Origin: Zopfochytrium polystomum
Taxonomy: Eukaryota; Chytridiomycota; Chytridiomycetes; Chytridiales; Chytridiaceae
DNA length: 64,000 nucleotides
Direction: 5' to 3'
NCBI GenBank assembly: GCA_025765615.1
Contig: JAIVFJ010000087.1
Location: 124,001-188,000 of the forward strand
Positions 1 through 10,611 of the stretch are shown here, one piece after another. The notes under the pieces are model-generated. The model did not search any database and was not told the DNA's origin. It worked only from the letters and a program-made list of their open reading frames with translations. The position numbers and the translations under genes are program-made. Numbering within the stretch: the stretch's first letter is position 1; every line of letters starts with the position of its first letter.

Positions 1-2456
1 GCGCGGGCACGCCGCCGTGGGTCGGCTGGTGGTGCGGGTGGGGGTGGTGTGGCTGGTGGATGGAGGCTGGAGCCATCATCGCACCGCCCATTGCCGGTGG
101 GAGTAACGGGAGCGGCGGGTGTTGCAGTCCCGTCGACGAGGACGCAGAGTTCGGGGATGGTGTGGAGCCCGTCGCGCTCGCTCCCAGCGAGGACGTGGAT
201 CTGTGCATTTGGCGAGCGAGTGCAGGATTCACTGCGATGGAATTGTGCGCCGCGGGCGGCGCAATGACGGATCCCTGCGGAAACGCAGACTTTGATCGCA
301 TCATGGACGGCATCAGGGACGGAGACGCCGTCATGGCTGGCGGTCCATCGACGCCCGATCCCTCCTGCTTTTCGGCGTTCCATGTTCCCCGACCTTTTCC
401 CGTAAGTCTGCGGCTCAAGGCCGTCCCACTGCCGCTGGCGCCAGTTGCAGCTGCCGCGACCGCCGCCACGCTGCCTGCCGCACCACTGAGTACAGACGCC
501 AGGGATACCGACTGCTGCGAATGTTGACTGCTGACGGAAAACGACCTCGTTAGGCCCGGCGCGGCAACAAACGCCTGCAACGAAGGTTGCGCGCCGGCAG
601 ACCCCTGGAATTGCATCGGCGGTGGCGGCGGCGGGGGCGGCGGCGGAATCCCCAACAGCGGGGCCGAGGGCGGCGGCAGCTTCGACCCGGACCCCGACAC
701 GGTCCTCGCGCGCCTGCGGTGCTTCCTGATGGCGCCGAACGGCCTCCGCTTCTCCTCGCCGGAGCCGGCGTCCTCGAAGCTCTCGTCCGAGTCGTCCGAG
801 TCTGCGACAACGTCCGAGTACCGCGGTTCAAAGCCGAATCCGCGGCCGGTGACGGGGTCCTCGTCGACGTGGGCGATGTCGGGGAAGTTTGTGGCTGGGC
901 GGGGCGGAGGGGAGGAAAGCGGGCCCCGCACCACGGACGGCGGCGGAACCGCTGCTGAGGGGTCCGTCTTGTCGTCCAGGCTGTCGGTTAACGAGCGGAC
1001 GGTGGAGATCACGGAAAGGGTGGTAGAGTCCGAGGTGAGCGATAGATGCTGGGTCGCGCGGTCCGTTGGATCAGAGACGGTTTTCGACCGCGAACGACGC
1101 GCGACAGGGGTAAACGCCGATGCTGTTGTATTGCCCGGCGGGGATTGCAACGGAGTGCCTGGCTTCTGCGCCGTGGGGGCCAACCCTGCTGGCGGAGTGA
1201 TTGGGGGTGGCCTACGAACAGGAGTTGGCCGCACAGGCTCCGTACCAGTATTTTGTTGCGCGAGGGCGTTTTTGAGAAATGCATTCAGCGACGCAGTGGC
1301 CTGTCTGACCGTCTCCAACGATATGCTGGACGAACTCGAAAGAGGTTCAGGGAACCCTGCAGGACGCGGCAGAGCGGCAGCCTCTTCCTGGCTTTTACGC
1401 ATCCGCGCGGACGTTGCATCTTCGTGGTTGGAACGGTCCGCCTCCGAGCCATCGTGGCTCTTTCGGCTGTGCGTCGACGTGCCGTCCAGGCTCTTTGCTC
1501 CTTCGCCGCCCTCGGATCCGTCCTGGCTCTTTCGATTTGCTCCCACAGCGGCACCAGGGGCGCGTGGATGCCGCGACGGAAGAGGGTGGGTCGAGAGCGG
1601 TTGCAGAGGCGGGAACGGGAATGTGGACATCTCTGGGTAAATCGTTGGCGACACCGACGACGCTCGGGACGCCGAGAGGAGCGTCGACGCCTCCGACATG
1701 CCGCGGGTCCGCGGGAAGATCGGTGACGACGACGGGGAGAGCCGAGTGGAAGCCATCTGGCGGCCGCGCGGGAACTGGAAGGCTGACGATTGCGTCGCAA
1801 GAGGTGAATTCGGACGCGGAGAGGATGTGAAAGCGGCGGCGGCGGCAGCGGCTGCTGTGGCTGCAACGGCGGGTCTTTTGACCGAAGCCGAGCGAGCGGA
1901 GGGAGGAGGCGTCAAAGTGGCTGAGGAAATGGACGTTGTTGATGTGGACCGTTCTCTCACGAAATCCGCCCCAGGAATAACGGCGGGCGCTATAGCTGCA
2001 ACACGCAACGTTTCCTCAAGGGTGTCAAGCCGCAATTCGTGGTGGAACGGTGCAACTGGAGAGGAAGGCGATCCAGCCCCTCCGCTGGGTGAAGAAGGAC
2101 GTGACGAGTCATTGGGGTGGGACGCAATCTCGACGAGCGAGTCGTTGCTGGTGGTGCTATGCACCGACGGCGAACGGTGGTGTTGGTGTGGCGGGTGGGT
2201 GTGCCCGCCACTGGCGTGCGCGCGAGCTCGGCCGCTGAGGGCGAGGGCGGCGATTCGCGTCCGGCCCTCGGAGCCGTCGAGCCAAAGGTGGGTGGCAGGG
2301 GCGTCGGGGCACTTTTCGAGGCTGACCGCCGCGATCCAAGGAGCACCCAGGACCACCTCGGAGGACGCGAGGTTGTCCGGCACGACTACAGCCGTCTGCA
2401 GCGTCGTCCTTCCGCCCACCTTAACGTGGAGGTCGTGCGCTGTTTGAGGGCGTGAT

Positions 2457-2487
<31 letters not shown>

Positions 2488-3400
2488 GTGTGGATGGGGA
2501 AGACGGTTCAGATTGCAGATTCCGAACCACAACAGGTCGGGGTCATGTGGTCGGCGTTGTGGGAGGCCGTGGGTGGCTTCGCCAACTGCACGCGGCCGGC
2601 CTCCCTGCGGCCATCCATGTAGCAGACGCGCCCTCCCACAACGAGAGAAGCCACCTCCGTACGCGCCCGGCGACCATTTCCATCGCAGATCGCGCGTGCG
2701 GGGGACTCCCATCTCGCGCGAAAATGGGAAAAAGAACGAACAAGAGGAATTTCAGACCCCACATCTCACCTAGCAACACCTTGACGTTGTACTTGAACAC
2801 CGAGTGGATGTTGAGCGGCACGCCGCTCCTCTCCGCAAACGAGAACGTGATGCGCGAGCGCACGGCGCGCGGATCGACCAGCACTGAGACGGCTGGCAGC
2901 CCGCCGACGCTGCACTCGATCCAGACGGGGTGATCGAGCGGCAAAATCGAAGGCGGCGGGGGCGACGGCGTCGTCGTCGTCGTCTTTTCTGCTGGCGCCG
3001 CGGCCGCGGCATCGGCGGGCTCGTGAGGGGTTGGGGCAGGAGGGCTGTTTTGGTGCGAGAGATCGTTGTGCGGGCGGTCCGAGGCCTCCGCCGCCTCGGT
3101 CGGCGCAGCCGCTTCTGTTTTCGCGTCGTCAAGGACGCCAGCATCGCCGCCGCCGCCACCGCCGTCTTCGGAATCGATGTGGTGGTTTTGCGTCGGTGTA
3201 AGTGGTGCTGGTGGTGGTGAGGGCGGCGGATGAAGAAGCCGTGGAGATTTTGGGGCAGACAGATCAGGCGACGCTGGCGGTGGTGTGGGGATGCTGGCCG
3301 TCGTTTCCTCGTCACTCGTTTGAAGGGCCGCCACCGCCGTTGCCGCCGTTGCCGCCGGTGCCGCCGTTGCGATCATTACTACCTCGTCGCCATCGCTCAT
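1..3400 (-). CDS. Long low-complexity protein with a retropepsin-like domain (3' end outside window)
   Basis: Two exons are supported: 3400-2770 and 2439-1. The 330-bp intron has a GTGAG donor and a CAAACAG acceptor and contains a T-tract on the plus strand. Exon 2 was read codon by codon and has no stop over all 2439 bases, so the gene runs off the left edge. The start MSDGDEVVM follows a CAG/Ala-rich leader. An acidic, Pro-rich N-terminus of about 140 residues is followed by an aspartic-protease-like fold split by the intron: a strand ending VLVDPRAV, then FSFAERSGVPLN, and after the intron VVLGAPWIAAV, the typical second retropepsin motif. The remaining 700 or so residues are Ser/Pro/Ala-rich with scattered RKSQDGSE-like repeats and poly-Pro and His-rich runs. 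The usual catalytic D-S/T-G reads D-P-R, so the domain is probably not an active protease. A retroelement-derived (domesticated) origin is inferred. Function is unknown. Confidence 0.72.
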
Positions 3401-3875
3401 CGCTGCTGCTGCTGCTGCTGCTGCCGCCGCTCGCTGCTGGCGGGCAGGCTGCTGGCTCTTGGTTGCTGCTGGGAGCAGGCTGCTGGCTGCTGGCTGCTGC
3501 AGTGTGATCCGTTGCGCCCACGGGCGGGCCCGTCGTTTTCGGCGGAGGAAGGACGGAGGACAGACTGAGACCGAAGGAGGGAGTTTTAGGGCAGACAAGA
3601 ACGGCCGAACACTTACTTCTGTTTGCCCGTTTTTCGCGCCGTTTTCCTTTTTGAGCGAAAACGACGACGGCAAAGCGATTTGGACTTGGACGGACGAGAA
3701 TGGACGAGAATCCAGTGTTTTTCGCTTTCTAATGTTTTTTTTTGTTTTTTTTTTTGTTTTTTGTTTTTTGTTTTGGCCAACAACCAAACAGCCTGTGTTT
3801 TCATGATTTTCTTTTCTCACAGAAGCGTCCATGTCAAGCCAAATTTACACTCTTGGCAACCAACATCCCCCCAAC
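3401..3875. other. Intergenic: upstream of the retropepsin-like gene
   Basis: This stretch lies between the start of the gene at 3400 and the stop of the next minus-strand gene at 3876. It holds GCT/CTG-rich runs near 3400-3490 and T-rich tracts at 3727-3775. No coding region or clear promoter motif was seen. Both genes lie on the minus strand, so it should contain the promoter of one and the terminator of the other. Confidence 0.5.
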
Positions 3876-4381
3876 TCAAACCCCGTCATACCGCACCCCC
3901 GGAAACCCCATCCCCGTCCCGCGCAACCCGTCCCCCCTCGCGCCGCCGCCGCCGCCTCCGCCACCAGCCATCATCAGTATCAGAGTCCCCGGCGACGCTG
4001 CCGCCGGCGCAGCGGGCTCGAGCATGACCCACACGCCACTGCTGTGCACCGCGCAGCCGTGGTAGACCTGCCTCTGGCCCCCCTCGCCACTGCCGGCGGC
4101 GTTGGCGGTGCTCTTGGCGACGACCGAGTGCTTGAGATCGATGGGTTTGACAAAGTATGCCATGGCGAATTCGCCTTTTTTTGTTTTTGGTGTTTTGTTT
4201 TCGTTTTTGTTCGTGTCGTCGTGTGAGGCCCCGGCAACGCGACAAACCCAACATGGGGGGACTAAAATAAATGCATGTTACCGCAGCGGTACACGTCGGC
4301 CAGCGACTTTTCCTTGGCGGCGGCCTCCTTCTTGAGCTTTGGAATGATCAGAGGTTTCAAAGCTGCCAGTACTTGCTGGGC

Positions 4382-4424
<43 letters not shown>

Positions 4425-4477
4425 GGTGTTTTTCAGAAGAGTGACACACGTAAAACTCGGCTTGTCTAGCTCCCAAC

Positions 4478-4515
<38 letters not shown>

Positions 4516-4937
4516 CGCACCTGAAACACGAGGTCGTCGAACCACGGCAGGTCCGCGGCGCGCATGCACACGGTCAGCTGGAGCACTTTTGTCGGCGAGA
4601 CGCGGAGGTAGTGCTGCGTCTTGACGGCGTGGGGTTTGTGCTGCGGAGTTGCGGGCGGCGGTGGGCCGGCCGGTGGCGGTGTGGCGGCACGGGGGAGAGG
4701 GGCGGCTTGCGTCGCGCCGTCGGCGTCGGGGAGGGAGTCGTCGGAGTCGCTGTCGTCGACGACGAGTCTTTTTGTTTTTGCTGCGGCTGGCGCCGACGAC
4801 AAGGACGGCAACGACGACGGCGCGGGGGCGGCGGCGGGGGTGGCTGCGGACGCGACCGCGGGGGTCGCAGCCGCGGATGGCGACGTATCGTTATCGTCGT
4901 CGTCGTCAGCAAAGACGTTGAACCTGCTGCTTGACAT
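3876..4937 (-). CDS. Unrecognised three-exon protein with acidic N-terminus
   Basis: The exons are 4937-4521, 4375-4282 and 4174-3876. They sum to 810 nt (269 aa) in one frame, with GTGCGA/CAG and GTAAC/AAG junctions. The N-terminus has a run of Asp after MSSSRFNVFA, then an Ala/Pro-rich linker with a DSDSDDS acidic patch that looks like a CK2-type phosphorylation site. The folded part starts near residue 105 (HYLRVSPTKVLQL) and reads through ADLPWFDDLVFQ and LKPLIIPKLKKE into VYRCGEFAMAYFVKP. These motifs read smoothly across both introns, which supports the splice model. The C-terminus is Gly-rich. I do not recognise the family. The gene is divergent from RPA3, 83 bp away. Intron 1 contains a CA microsatellite and a 40-nt T tract (plus strand). 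Confidence 0.7.
4383..4422. repeat. Poly-T tract, 40 nt
   Basis: An uninterrupted run of 40 T on the plus strand lies just upstream of the acceptor of intron 1 of the minus-strand gene at 3876-4937. On the gene's own strand it is poly-A, so it is not a pyrimidine tract. Confidence 0.95.
4482..4512. repeat. CA microsatellite
   Basis: About 15 CA units lie inside intron 1 of the minus-strand gene at 3876-4937, directly next to its 5' splice site. Confidence 0.95.
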
Positions 4938-5020
4938 GGCGTGCTGCCCCCTTGTCAAAAGGGCCACGCCCCGCAGCAAAGTTTTCGGACAAAAACAGCT
5001 CAACCCCACCGGCAGCAACC
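4938..5020. promoter_or_regulatory. Compact bidirectional promoter region
   Basis: Only 83 bp separate the start codons of the divergent minus-strand gene (4937) and RPA3 (5021). The interval must hold both 5' leaders and at least part of both promoters. No TATA box is visible, as is common for housekeeping genes. Confidence 0.5.
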
Positions 5021-5678
5021 ATGGTCCGCGTCGACGCGCAGAGCCTCGCCAAGCACATGAACAAGACGGTGCACATAGTGGGGCGGGTCGCGAACATGGA
5101 CGTGAGTGTTGTCGGGGATTCGTTCTTGCCGCATCGAGCTTCTTGATCGCTTGTTGCGTGCGCGATCTTGACACCCTCCCTACTTCCCACGACGCCTTCC
5201 GCAGATGCACAACCGGTACGCCCTCCTCGATGCGGCGGACGGCGCGCAAGTCAGCATCCACATGAACGACGTAAGGCACAAGGATCGCTTCCTCTGTTTG
5301 TTCTTTGTTGTCTGCCGTGGATGCACACACACTTACACACACACACACACACTTACACACTCACACACACACACACACACACACACACATTTCCCCCCAA
5401 AATACTAGGGTACAAGCATGGAACCAAACGCCGTTGTGGAGGTGATTGGCATCGTCAACAACGACTTGACGGTGCAGGAGATTTCCTCCACTCGGTTTTC
5501 GGGAGACTACGGTAGTGAACGGAGTGCAATAGCATACTTTTTTTTTTCTTCTTTTTTTTCTCGTCCTCTGAACGACCGACCTCACCAATCGCTTGCCCCA
5601 CCCACACAATTCCTGCTAGACCCTACTGCGTACGCCAAGATGATCGCGATTATGCAGCGGTTCCCGCAACTGTTTTGA
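5021..5678 (+). CDS. RFA3: Replication protein A 14-kDa subunit (RPA3)
   Basis: The small subunit of the heterotrimeric single-strand-DNA-binding complex RPA, which acts in nuclear replication and repair. Exons 5021-5101, 5205-5270, 5409-5511 and 5620-5678 join to 309 nt (102 aa), with GTGAGT/GCAG, GTAAGG/CTAG and GTAGTG/CTAG junctions. The product is a single OB-fold of typical size. It starts MVRVDAQSL, with strand 1 HIVGRVANMD, then ALLDAADGAQVSIHM, and VVEVIGIVNNDLTVQE. It ends with the helix that trimerises with RPA1/RPA2 (YAKMIAIMQRFPQLF). The order strand, LDAADG turn, VVEVIG strand, C-terminal helix is the RPA3 pattern. Intron 2 contains a CA microsatellite. Confidence 0.85.
5325..5390. 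repeat. Interrupted CA microsatellite
   Basis: CA/ACTTACA repeats fill most of intron 2 of RPA3 and end about 20 bases before the acceptor. Confidence 0.9.
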
Positions 5679-6033
5679 ATACGTTTGTTGCTGCCATTTT
5701 TTTTTTGAGTTACAGTTACCAGAGATTAGCAAGCGAAGAGTGGTGTAAAAATATTTGGCCATGAAGTCCATGATGATTTTTCCATCTGCGTGCGGAATGA
5801 AGTATGTTATGTTTTGAGCCGTCGGTGTTCGTTCGTTCGTTTGTTCCGGCTCCGAACATTGGCTGGATCTTGGCGCTTTCCTCAATAATTTTTTTCTCCC
5901 CCCTCTTGTCCTTTTTATTGAGGCTGTGTGTGCCAGCATCAAAGAAAAGACCGAAAAAAAAAAATTATATATATTTTTTTCCTTTTTTTCTTTTTTTTTC
6001 AATGGCGCCTAAAAAAAGACTCCTCACTCAACG
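5679..6033. other. Intergenic: RPA3 3' flank and GH26-like promoter
   Basis: 355 bp with A/T tracts (5697-5706, 5954-5999). No gene is visible. The T-rich stretch ending at 5999 is just upstream of the GH26-like start codon. Confidence 0.5.
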
Positions 6034-8200
6034 ATGAAGAACCTGAATCGAGCTCTCGCCGCCGCCGGCGCTGCCACCATCGCCGCCCTCTTTGCCGCCG
6101 CCCCTCTGTCCGTCGATGCCCTCGGTGCGTGTCCCGTCCCCGTCCCGTTTGTCCGATCGCAGTTCTTCCCCCCCATGGATCCATCCCATCCTCTTTTCTT
6201 TCGAACCAGTCCATCATCGCTGCGCTTTCTTGGCGCCTCTCCTCGATCAACCCCCCATCTCACGTCCGTCTCCCTCATAGGCCTCTACGAACCCGCCGAC
6301 GGCAAAGTCATCCTGGCAGCTTGGGTCGACCCGGAGGACCCGCGGTCCAGCCCATCCGGCGGCGACTCGCCGTCCGCCTTCAACTCGCGGCTCGGCCTCA
6401 ACGCCGGCGCCTTCAGTCTCGCGCAGAACATCCCGCTCTCGATCTCGCCGTACACGAACGCAAACATCACCGCGGACGTCAACTTAGTGCAGGCGACAAA
6501 CACCGGTTCGTTCGTTTGGGCGGCGGCGGTCCCCCTTCGGGGCGGCGATTAACCAGATTCTGACGATGATCGCTGTGCGTGTGTGGTTCCAATCCAATCT
6601 CCATCCTTTCCGTATTCCCTCCATCTGCACCCCTTGCCCGCCCTCCCAGATGCTATCTTCATCGTGACGGTCTACCCGCTCAATGGCTACGGTGGCTTCA
6701 CCGACAACGACGTGCAGATCCTCGTCGACCAGCTCGACAACATCTCCAACCCTTCAAAGTCGTCCCGGAAGGTGATGCTGCGGTTCGCTCCCGAAATGAA
6801 CGGTGAGTCTGTCTGTCTGCCTGCCTGTCTGCTGCCTATTTGGGTGTCTCTGTGCCTGTCCGCTGTGTTGGCCTTGTCACAGCCCATCTTGGCATTCTGT
6901 CGATGTCTTGCCGCCGGGCGGATCCTGTGTTGTCTTGCCTCAAGAACATCATTCCAACTCCCCCTTCGCTTGTTGGCCCAAACGGCATTTTCATTCATAT
7001 CCATATCGATCGATCCCACACGCACGCACAGGCAATTGGTTTCCCTACGGTCAGAAACCAACCGCTTTCCTCGCTGGTACGTCGCCTTGTCAGAGTGTTT
7101 CTCCACCTTGACCTGCTTCCCAAACTAAACGCCGCGACTGTTCTTTCCGTTTCACCACCGCTCCCCCACTCAGCTTACAAGAAGATCGTCGATGCCATCC
7201 GCAAACGCACGCAGCGCGTTGCCATCATCTGGGCCCCCAACGCCGGCAACAACTACCCTTTCGGAACTGCGCTCAGCGACGCCGAGACCAAGGCCCTCGA
7301 CACGAACGGCGACGGTACGGTTGACAACAACGACGACCCGTACACCCCGTACTGGTAATGTTCTGGCATCGTCGGGGAACCATTGCCTCGTTTCTCACTC
7401 ACTTGTGTGCACTGGATGAATGAATAGGCCTGGTGCCGATTACGTTGACTGGGTTGGCCTATCGCTTTACTGGAAAGGCTACCTCGCCGACGGCTACCCG
7501 CAGACCAAGAACACTCTTGCGCCCAACGGATTCGTGGAGACCATGGTGCAGGGTGGTCAGGAAGGGCCTAACCCCAACTTCCCGTTCTACACCATGTTTG
7601 CCGCGAAGTACAACAAGCCGATGCTGGTACGAACGTGCGCCTATTGCCAAACATATCCGTTCAAAAAAACTTACACCACGATTCGTTCCCCCTCGGCAAC
7701 TTTGTTCCCAGATGGGCGAAGGCGGCGCTGCGTTCCAGCTCTACTACACCCCAAGCGGCGGCTCCCAGCAAACCCTCTCCCCGGGCGTTGGCCGACTGGC
7801 CCTGCAGCAGTCATTCTGGCGCACGTACCTGACCAACACGACCTTCCTCGACAAGTACCCTAAATTCAAGCTGTTCGACCTGTTTGAGCACATCAAGACC
7901 GAGGACTCTGGCGTTACGCGCGACTACCGCATCTCAAACGACTCGGCGACCCTCGCCGCGTTCAAGTCGGACCTCGCCGCCGTGCAGTCGCGGTACGTGT
8001 GGGGCGGACCCTTCCAGTTTGGCGTCGACCCGACCGCGACAGGAAGCGGGAGCGGAGGGAGCGGGACCACGCCGACCGGGTCGGGGACTTCGTCGACGGG
8101 GACGACGAGCACAAAGTCGGCGGCGGTGAGGGGCGCGGCGGCTGCGGCGGGGTGGGTGGCCGGCGCAGTCGGCGCCGCGGCTGCGGTCATGATGCTGTGA
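6034..8200 (+). CDS. Secreted GH26-like endo-mannanase/glycanase, probably GPI-anchored
   Basis: Seven exons (6034-6124, 6281-6505, 6650-6802, 7032-7076, 7174-7354, 7428-7626, 7712-8200) join to 1383 nt (460 aa), all with GT-AG introns that keep frame. Residues 1-29 form a signal peptide (basic start, Ala/Leu core, SVDA). The (beta/alpha)8 domain shows the clan GH-A pattern. RFAPEMNGNWFPYG, split by an intron at the Asn-Gly junction, carries the presumed acid/base Glu154. KPMLMGEGG carries the presumed nucleophile Glu301. WVGLSLYWKG and IIWAPNAGN are the intervening strands. NGDGTVDNNDDP looks like a calcium-type loop. The Gly/Ser/Thr-rich linker from about residue 410 and the hydrophobic Ala-rich C-terminus suggest a GPI signal. 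The role is extracellular hydrolysis of mannan or a related hemicellulose. The substrate cannot be fixed from sequence. Confidence 0.78.
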
Positions 8201-8696
8201 AAGGGCCGGGGGAGTGACGGGGGCATAGTAAGCAACCTGCTGCCGGGCTCGACCCCCCGTGATGAGTTCCAAGCGGCACGAGTTCCGCGCGGGGACTGGA
8301 CCGAACCTGAACTTCTCTTTTTCTTTCATCCCTTGCTTGTGTTTCTCTTTAGAGATGATCCGTTTTATTTGTTCCTTCACTTGGATACTCTTTCTGCGTT
8401 GCTTCAATCTTTGCTTTCATGGCAGCTTAAAAGGGACCGTGCCTATTTTCAGGGGCGCCGACAAAAAAACCCCTAGCCTGTCCGTTTGTTTTTGCCTGTT
8501 CTGCTGCTTTTGCGAACTACTTCTTCGCAGTTGCAAGTCGTTCGAGGGGTGGAGGATCGCACAGAAAATTGCTCAAAGCACGTGCCCCCAACCGAATCCT
8601 GGGGGAAGGGAGGCCGTGTTCGGCGTTAAACAGCGGCCCTCTCCCATCGATATCCCTCCCCCACCGCGTTCCTTGCCGCAAATGCACCGTAGGGTC

Positions 8697-8870
8697 GTCA
8701 TCAGGGTATGCGCGCCTCGTATGTTGGTCTCGCGGGTCGCGCCGGGTCCGTGAACAACGTGGGGCGCTGTGCCGTGGTTAAGCGTAACAGCGGCGAGGCT
8801 TCTAGCGGAAGCCACAAGCGGGAAGGGAGGTGTTGTCGAAGAGGTCGTTCGGAGTTGTGAGGCACGACAG
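8697..8870. repeat. Dispersed flanking module, copy 1
   Basis: This stretch contains TCTCGCGGG, a GTGAACAA..GTG(G/C)GGCGC block and a TAGCGGAAGCCACAAG block. The same order of words occurs at 15270-15405 and 26465-26670. It marks the left edge of the duplicated array. Confidence 0.6.
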
Positions 8871-9122
8871 GAGCAGCAAGCGAGCTGCGCCAAACCGTCA
8901 ACAGTGCTCCGCCGACAGAGCCAATTGGAGTAACATTGAGACACTAATCTCGCGGGTCTCAGCCCAGAACCAAATCAAGCCAAATCCGAGCACCGACGGT
9001 GAAGACGGGAGTGCGTCTACCTCTCACCGCATTGATCCCACCTGGCGAAGCACAGTGTTGGGCGGCCCAGACCGCACATCCAAACAGTCGGTCGCTCTCG
9101 CCACACACGCGCACTGGCACAC

Positions 9123-9124
<2 letters not shown>

Positions 9125-9213
<89 letters not shown>
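9125..9213. repeat. CT microsatellite, about 44 units
   Basis: A nearly perfect CT repeat about 100 bp upstream of the start codon at 9316. A polypyrimidine run of this length next to a promoter can affect nucleosome positioning. That role is an inference. Confidence 0.95.
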
Positions 9214-9216
<3 letters not shown>

Positions 9217-9315
9217 ATTCTCACTCTTTCTGCTTCTTTCGGTTGTCCGTCCGCCCAAACCATATTTACACATTCAGCTTCGTTCAGCAGCTGAACTCAG
9301 TGCACCTCACCCGCC

Positions 9316-10002
9316 ATGCACCTCCACCGCCGCCTCCCCACTCTCCTCGCCGCCGCACTCACCGCCCTACTCTTCCTCCTCTCAACAACCCGAAACCCCT
9401 TCGCTGAGGCGTCCCCCGGCAACATACTCAGCAGCAAAAAAGAACAGCCCAAATGGGTCTACCACGCCCTCGAGTCCCCCGCGGCGCGCGAGCGGGTCAA
9501 GAACGGCGGCGGGCTGGTCGCGGCCGACCCCAACTTCAAAGACTCGAAGATCACGCCCCCGCAAGTCTCGCTCGGGCGCGGGCCGTCCCCGTACGTGTCC
9601 ACGACGACGGACTACAAGGTGTCGCAGGAGCTGAACAAGAAGCGCGGCGGGCACGGGGTGGTGATGATCGACACCTCCAAGATTCCAAACTACGACAAGC
9701 ACGTGGACATGCGGAAGCACGCAAATGAGAACAAGGACTACTACACGAGCACGATGGAGACGAATGTCAAGAACGAGAAGGCCAAGCTGTTTCCGACGAG
9801 CATCCCGGCCGAGGCGTGCCATTTGCTGTCGAGGCGAAGCGCAGGTGCGGGCGGGCTGTACCGGCGCGCCGGCGCTGGGTGCAATAAGGGCAGCGGGGCC
9901 GGAGGAGGTGCGTCGGCTAAGTCGGCTACAGGTGGTGGTGGTGGTTCTGCCAGGCAAGCGGCCTCGTCCAAGCCGGCCGCCGGCGGTGGCAAGAAGAAGT
10001 AG
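9316..10002 (+). CDS. Secreted ADP-ribosyltransferase-like protein 1 (degenerate catalytic residues)
   Basis: Single exon, 228 aa, with a signal peptide (basic start, Leu/Ala core to about residue 32). Residues 47-170 follow the layout of the cholera-toxin-type ART fold: WVYHA, a GGGL turn, PYVSTTTDY, HGVVMIDTSKIP, then EKAKLFPTSIPAEAC. Against the family R-S-E signature, the first-strand Arg is His50, the S-T-T (95-97) is kept, and the E-x-E position reads E-K-A (154-156), so transferase activity is doubtful. Cys168 and Cys189 bracket two dibasic RR sites (173-174, 183-184). The tail is Gly/Ala/Lys-rich and ends KKK. The paralogues are at 12959-13603, 14122-14844 and 25331-26053, with relics at 21281 and 24468. 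Fold assignment is by motif order only. Confidence 0.6.
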   Translation: MHLHRRLPTLLAAALTALLFLLSTTRNPFAEASPGNILSSKKEQPKWVYHALESPAARERVKNGGGLVAADPNFKDSKITPPQVSLGRGPSPYVSTTTDYKVSQELNKKRGGHGVVMIDTSKIPNYDKHVDMRKHANENKDYYTSTMETNVKNEKAKLFPTSIPAEACHLLSRRSAGAGGLYRRAGAGCNKGSGAGGGASAKSATGGGGGSARQAASSKPAAGGGKKK

Positions 10003-10253
10003 TTCCGCTTTTGAGAGGCCGGACCTTCAATCGTTACACACGTTTTCGAGCCCTCTCCCGGGCTACCGTTACCATTTGCTCGTCTGTTCTTTATCAAAAA
10101 TATATTGCCTGCCATTATTGCTCTTACTCGATTGTCTCATCCGAGCGTCAAAAACAGATTTCTTTATTTTCTCTCTCCTCCCTGGAACAATACACGCTCT
10201 TTCGCGCAAGTCTGCCCCCCACCCTTCGCCCGCTTCCTCTTGCCCCTACGCCA

Positions 10254-10365
10254 CCGGAACACAACCGAAAAGTCCTTCTTATTGTGCCCCTTCGGTGGCC
10301 CTGACGATGCAGTAGACTTGGGCGGCGACTGTTCCGAGGGTGATTGCAAGGCTGCACATCTGAAC
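10254..10365 (-). pseudogene. Relic of the 3' end of the 3-hydroxyisobutyrate dehydrogenase gene (copy A)
   Basis: Read on the minus strand, this piece encodes KKDFSVVFRW, the counterpart of KKDFSVVYRW near the C-terminus of the intact dehydrogenase at 27079. The DNA match runs from the CACCGGAACACAACCGAAAA region to GCGGCGACTG and beyond. No start or active site is present, so it is debris carried by duplication. Confidence 0.7.
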
Positions 10366-10611
10366 GAGACAACCAGCGACAGCGAGGAGTGCTGCATTGT
10401 CACTCGCAGCGTGGTTGCTGCGAGTAAAAGAAATTGGGAGGGAGCAAGAAATGCGACGCCCGCGCCATCATCAGAATTGTGACAGAAAGAGACCATACTC
10501 AAAGCTCCACACCTTTTCTTCCGCACAAATTGCCGCATTTCCGCACCGATTGACCCTATCTACCTCTCCCCAGTCTTCGCACTCACATATTTAAAAATTC
10601 GCGCCGCTTTC

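Larger units (their letters stand above)
8201..9315. other. Intergenic: GH26-like 3' flank to first ART-like gene
   Basis: No credible gene. It holds one copy of a dispersed module (8697-8870) that recurs at 15270-15405 and 26465-26670, and a long CT microsatellite ending about 100 bp before the next start codon. Confidence 0.5.

Noticed and set aside
60..2455. Long plus-strand open frames (for example 729-1640 and 1698-2447)
   Set aside because: They are antisense to a minus-strand frame that is open without interruption for 2439 bases and joins in phase to an exon with a recognisable domain. The plus frames have no domain, signal or splice support.
8959..9634. Poly-Ser/Leu and poly-Arg/Glu frames over the CT microsatellite
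   Set aside because: They are artefacts of translating a dinucleotide repeat. The same applies to frames over 35160-35221, 40330-40441, 53213-53340 and 55530-55605.
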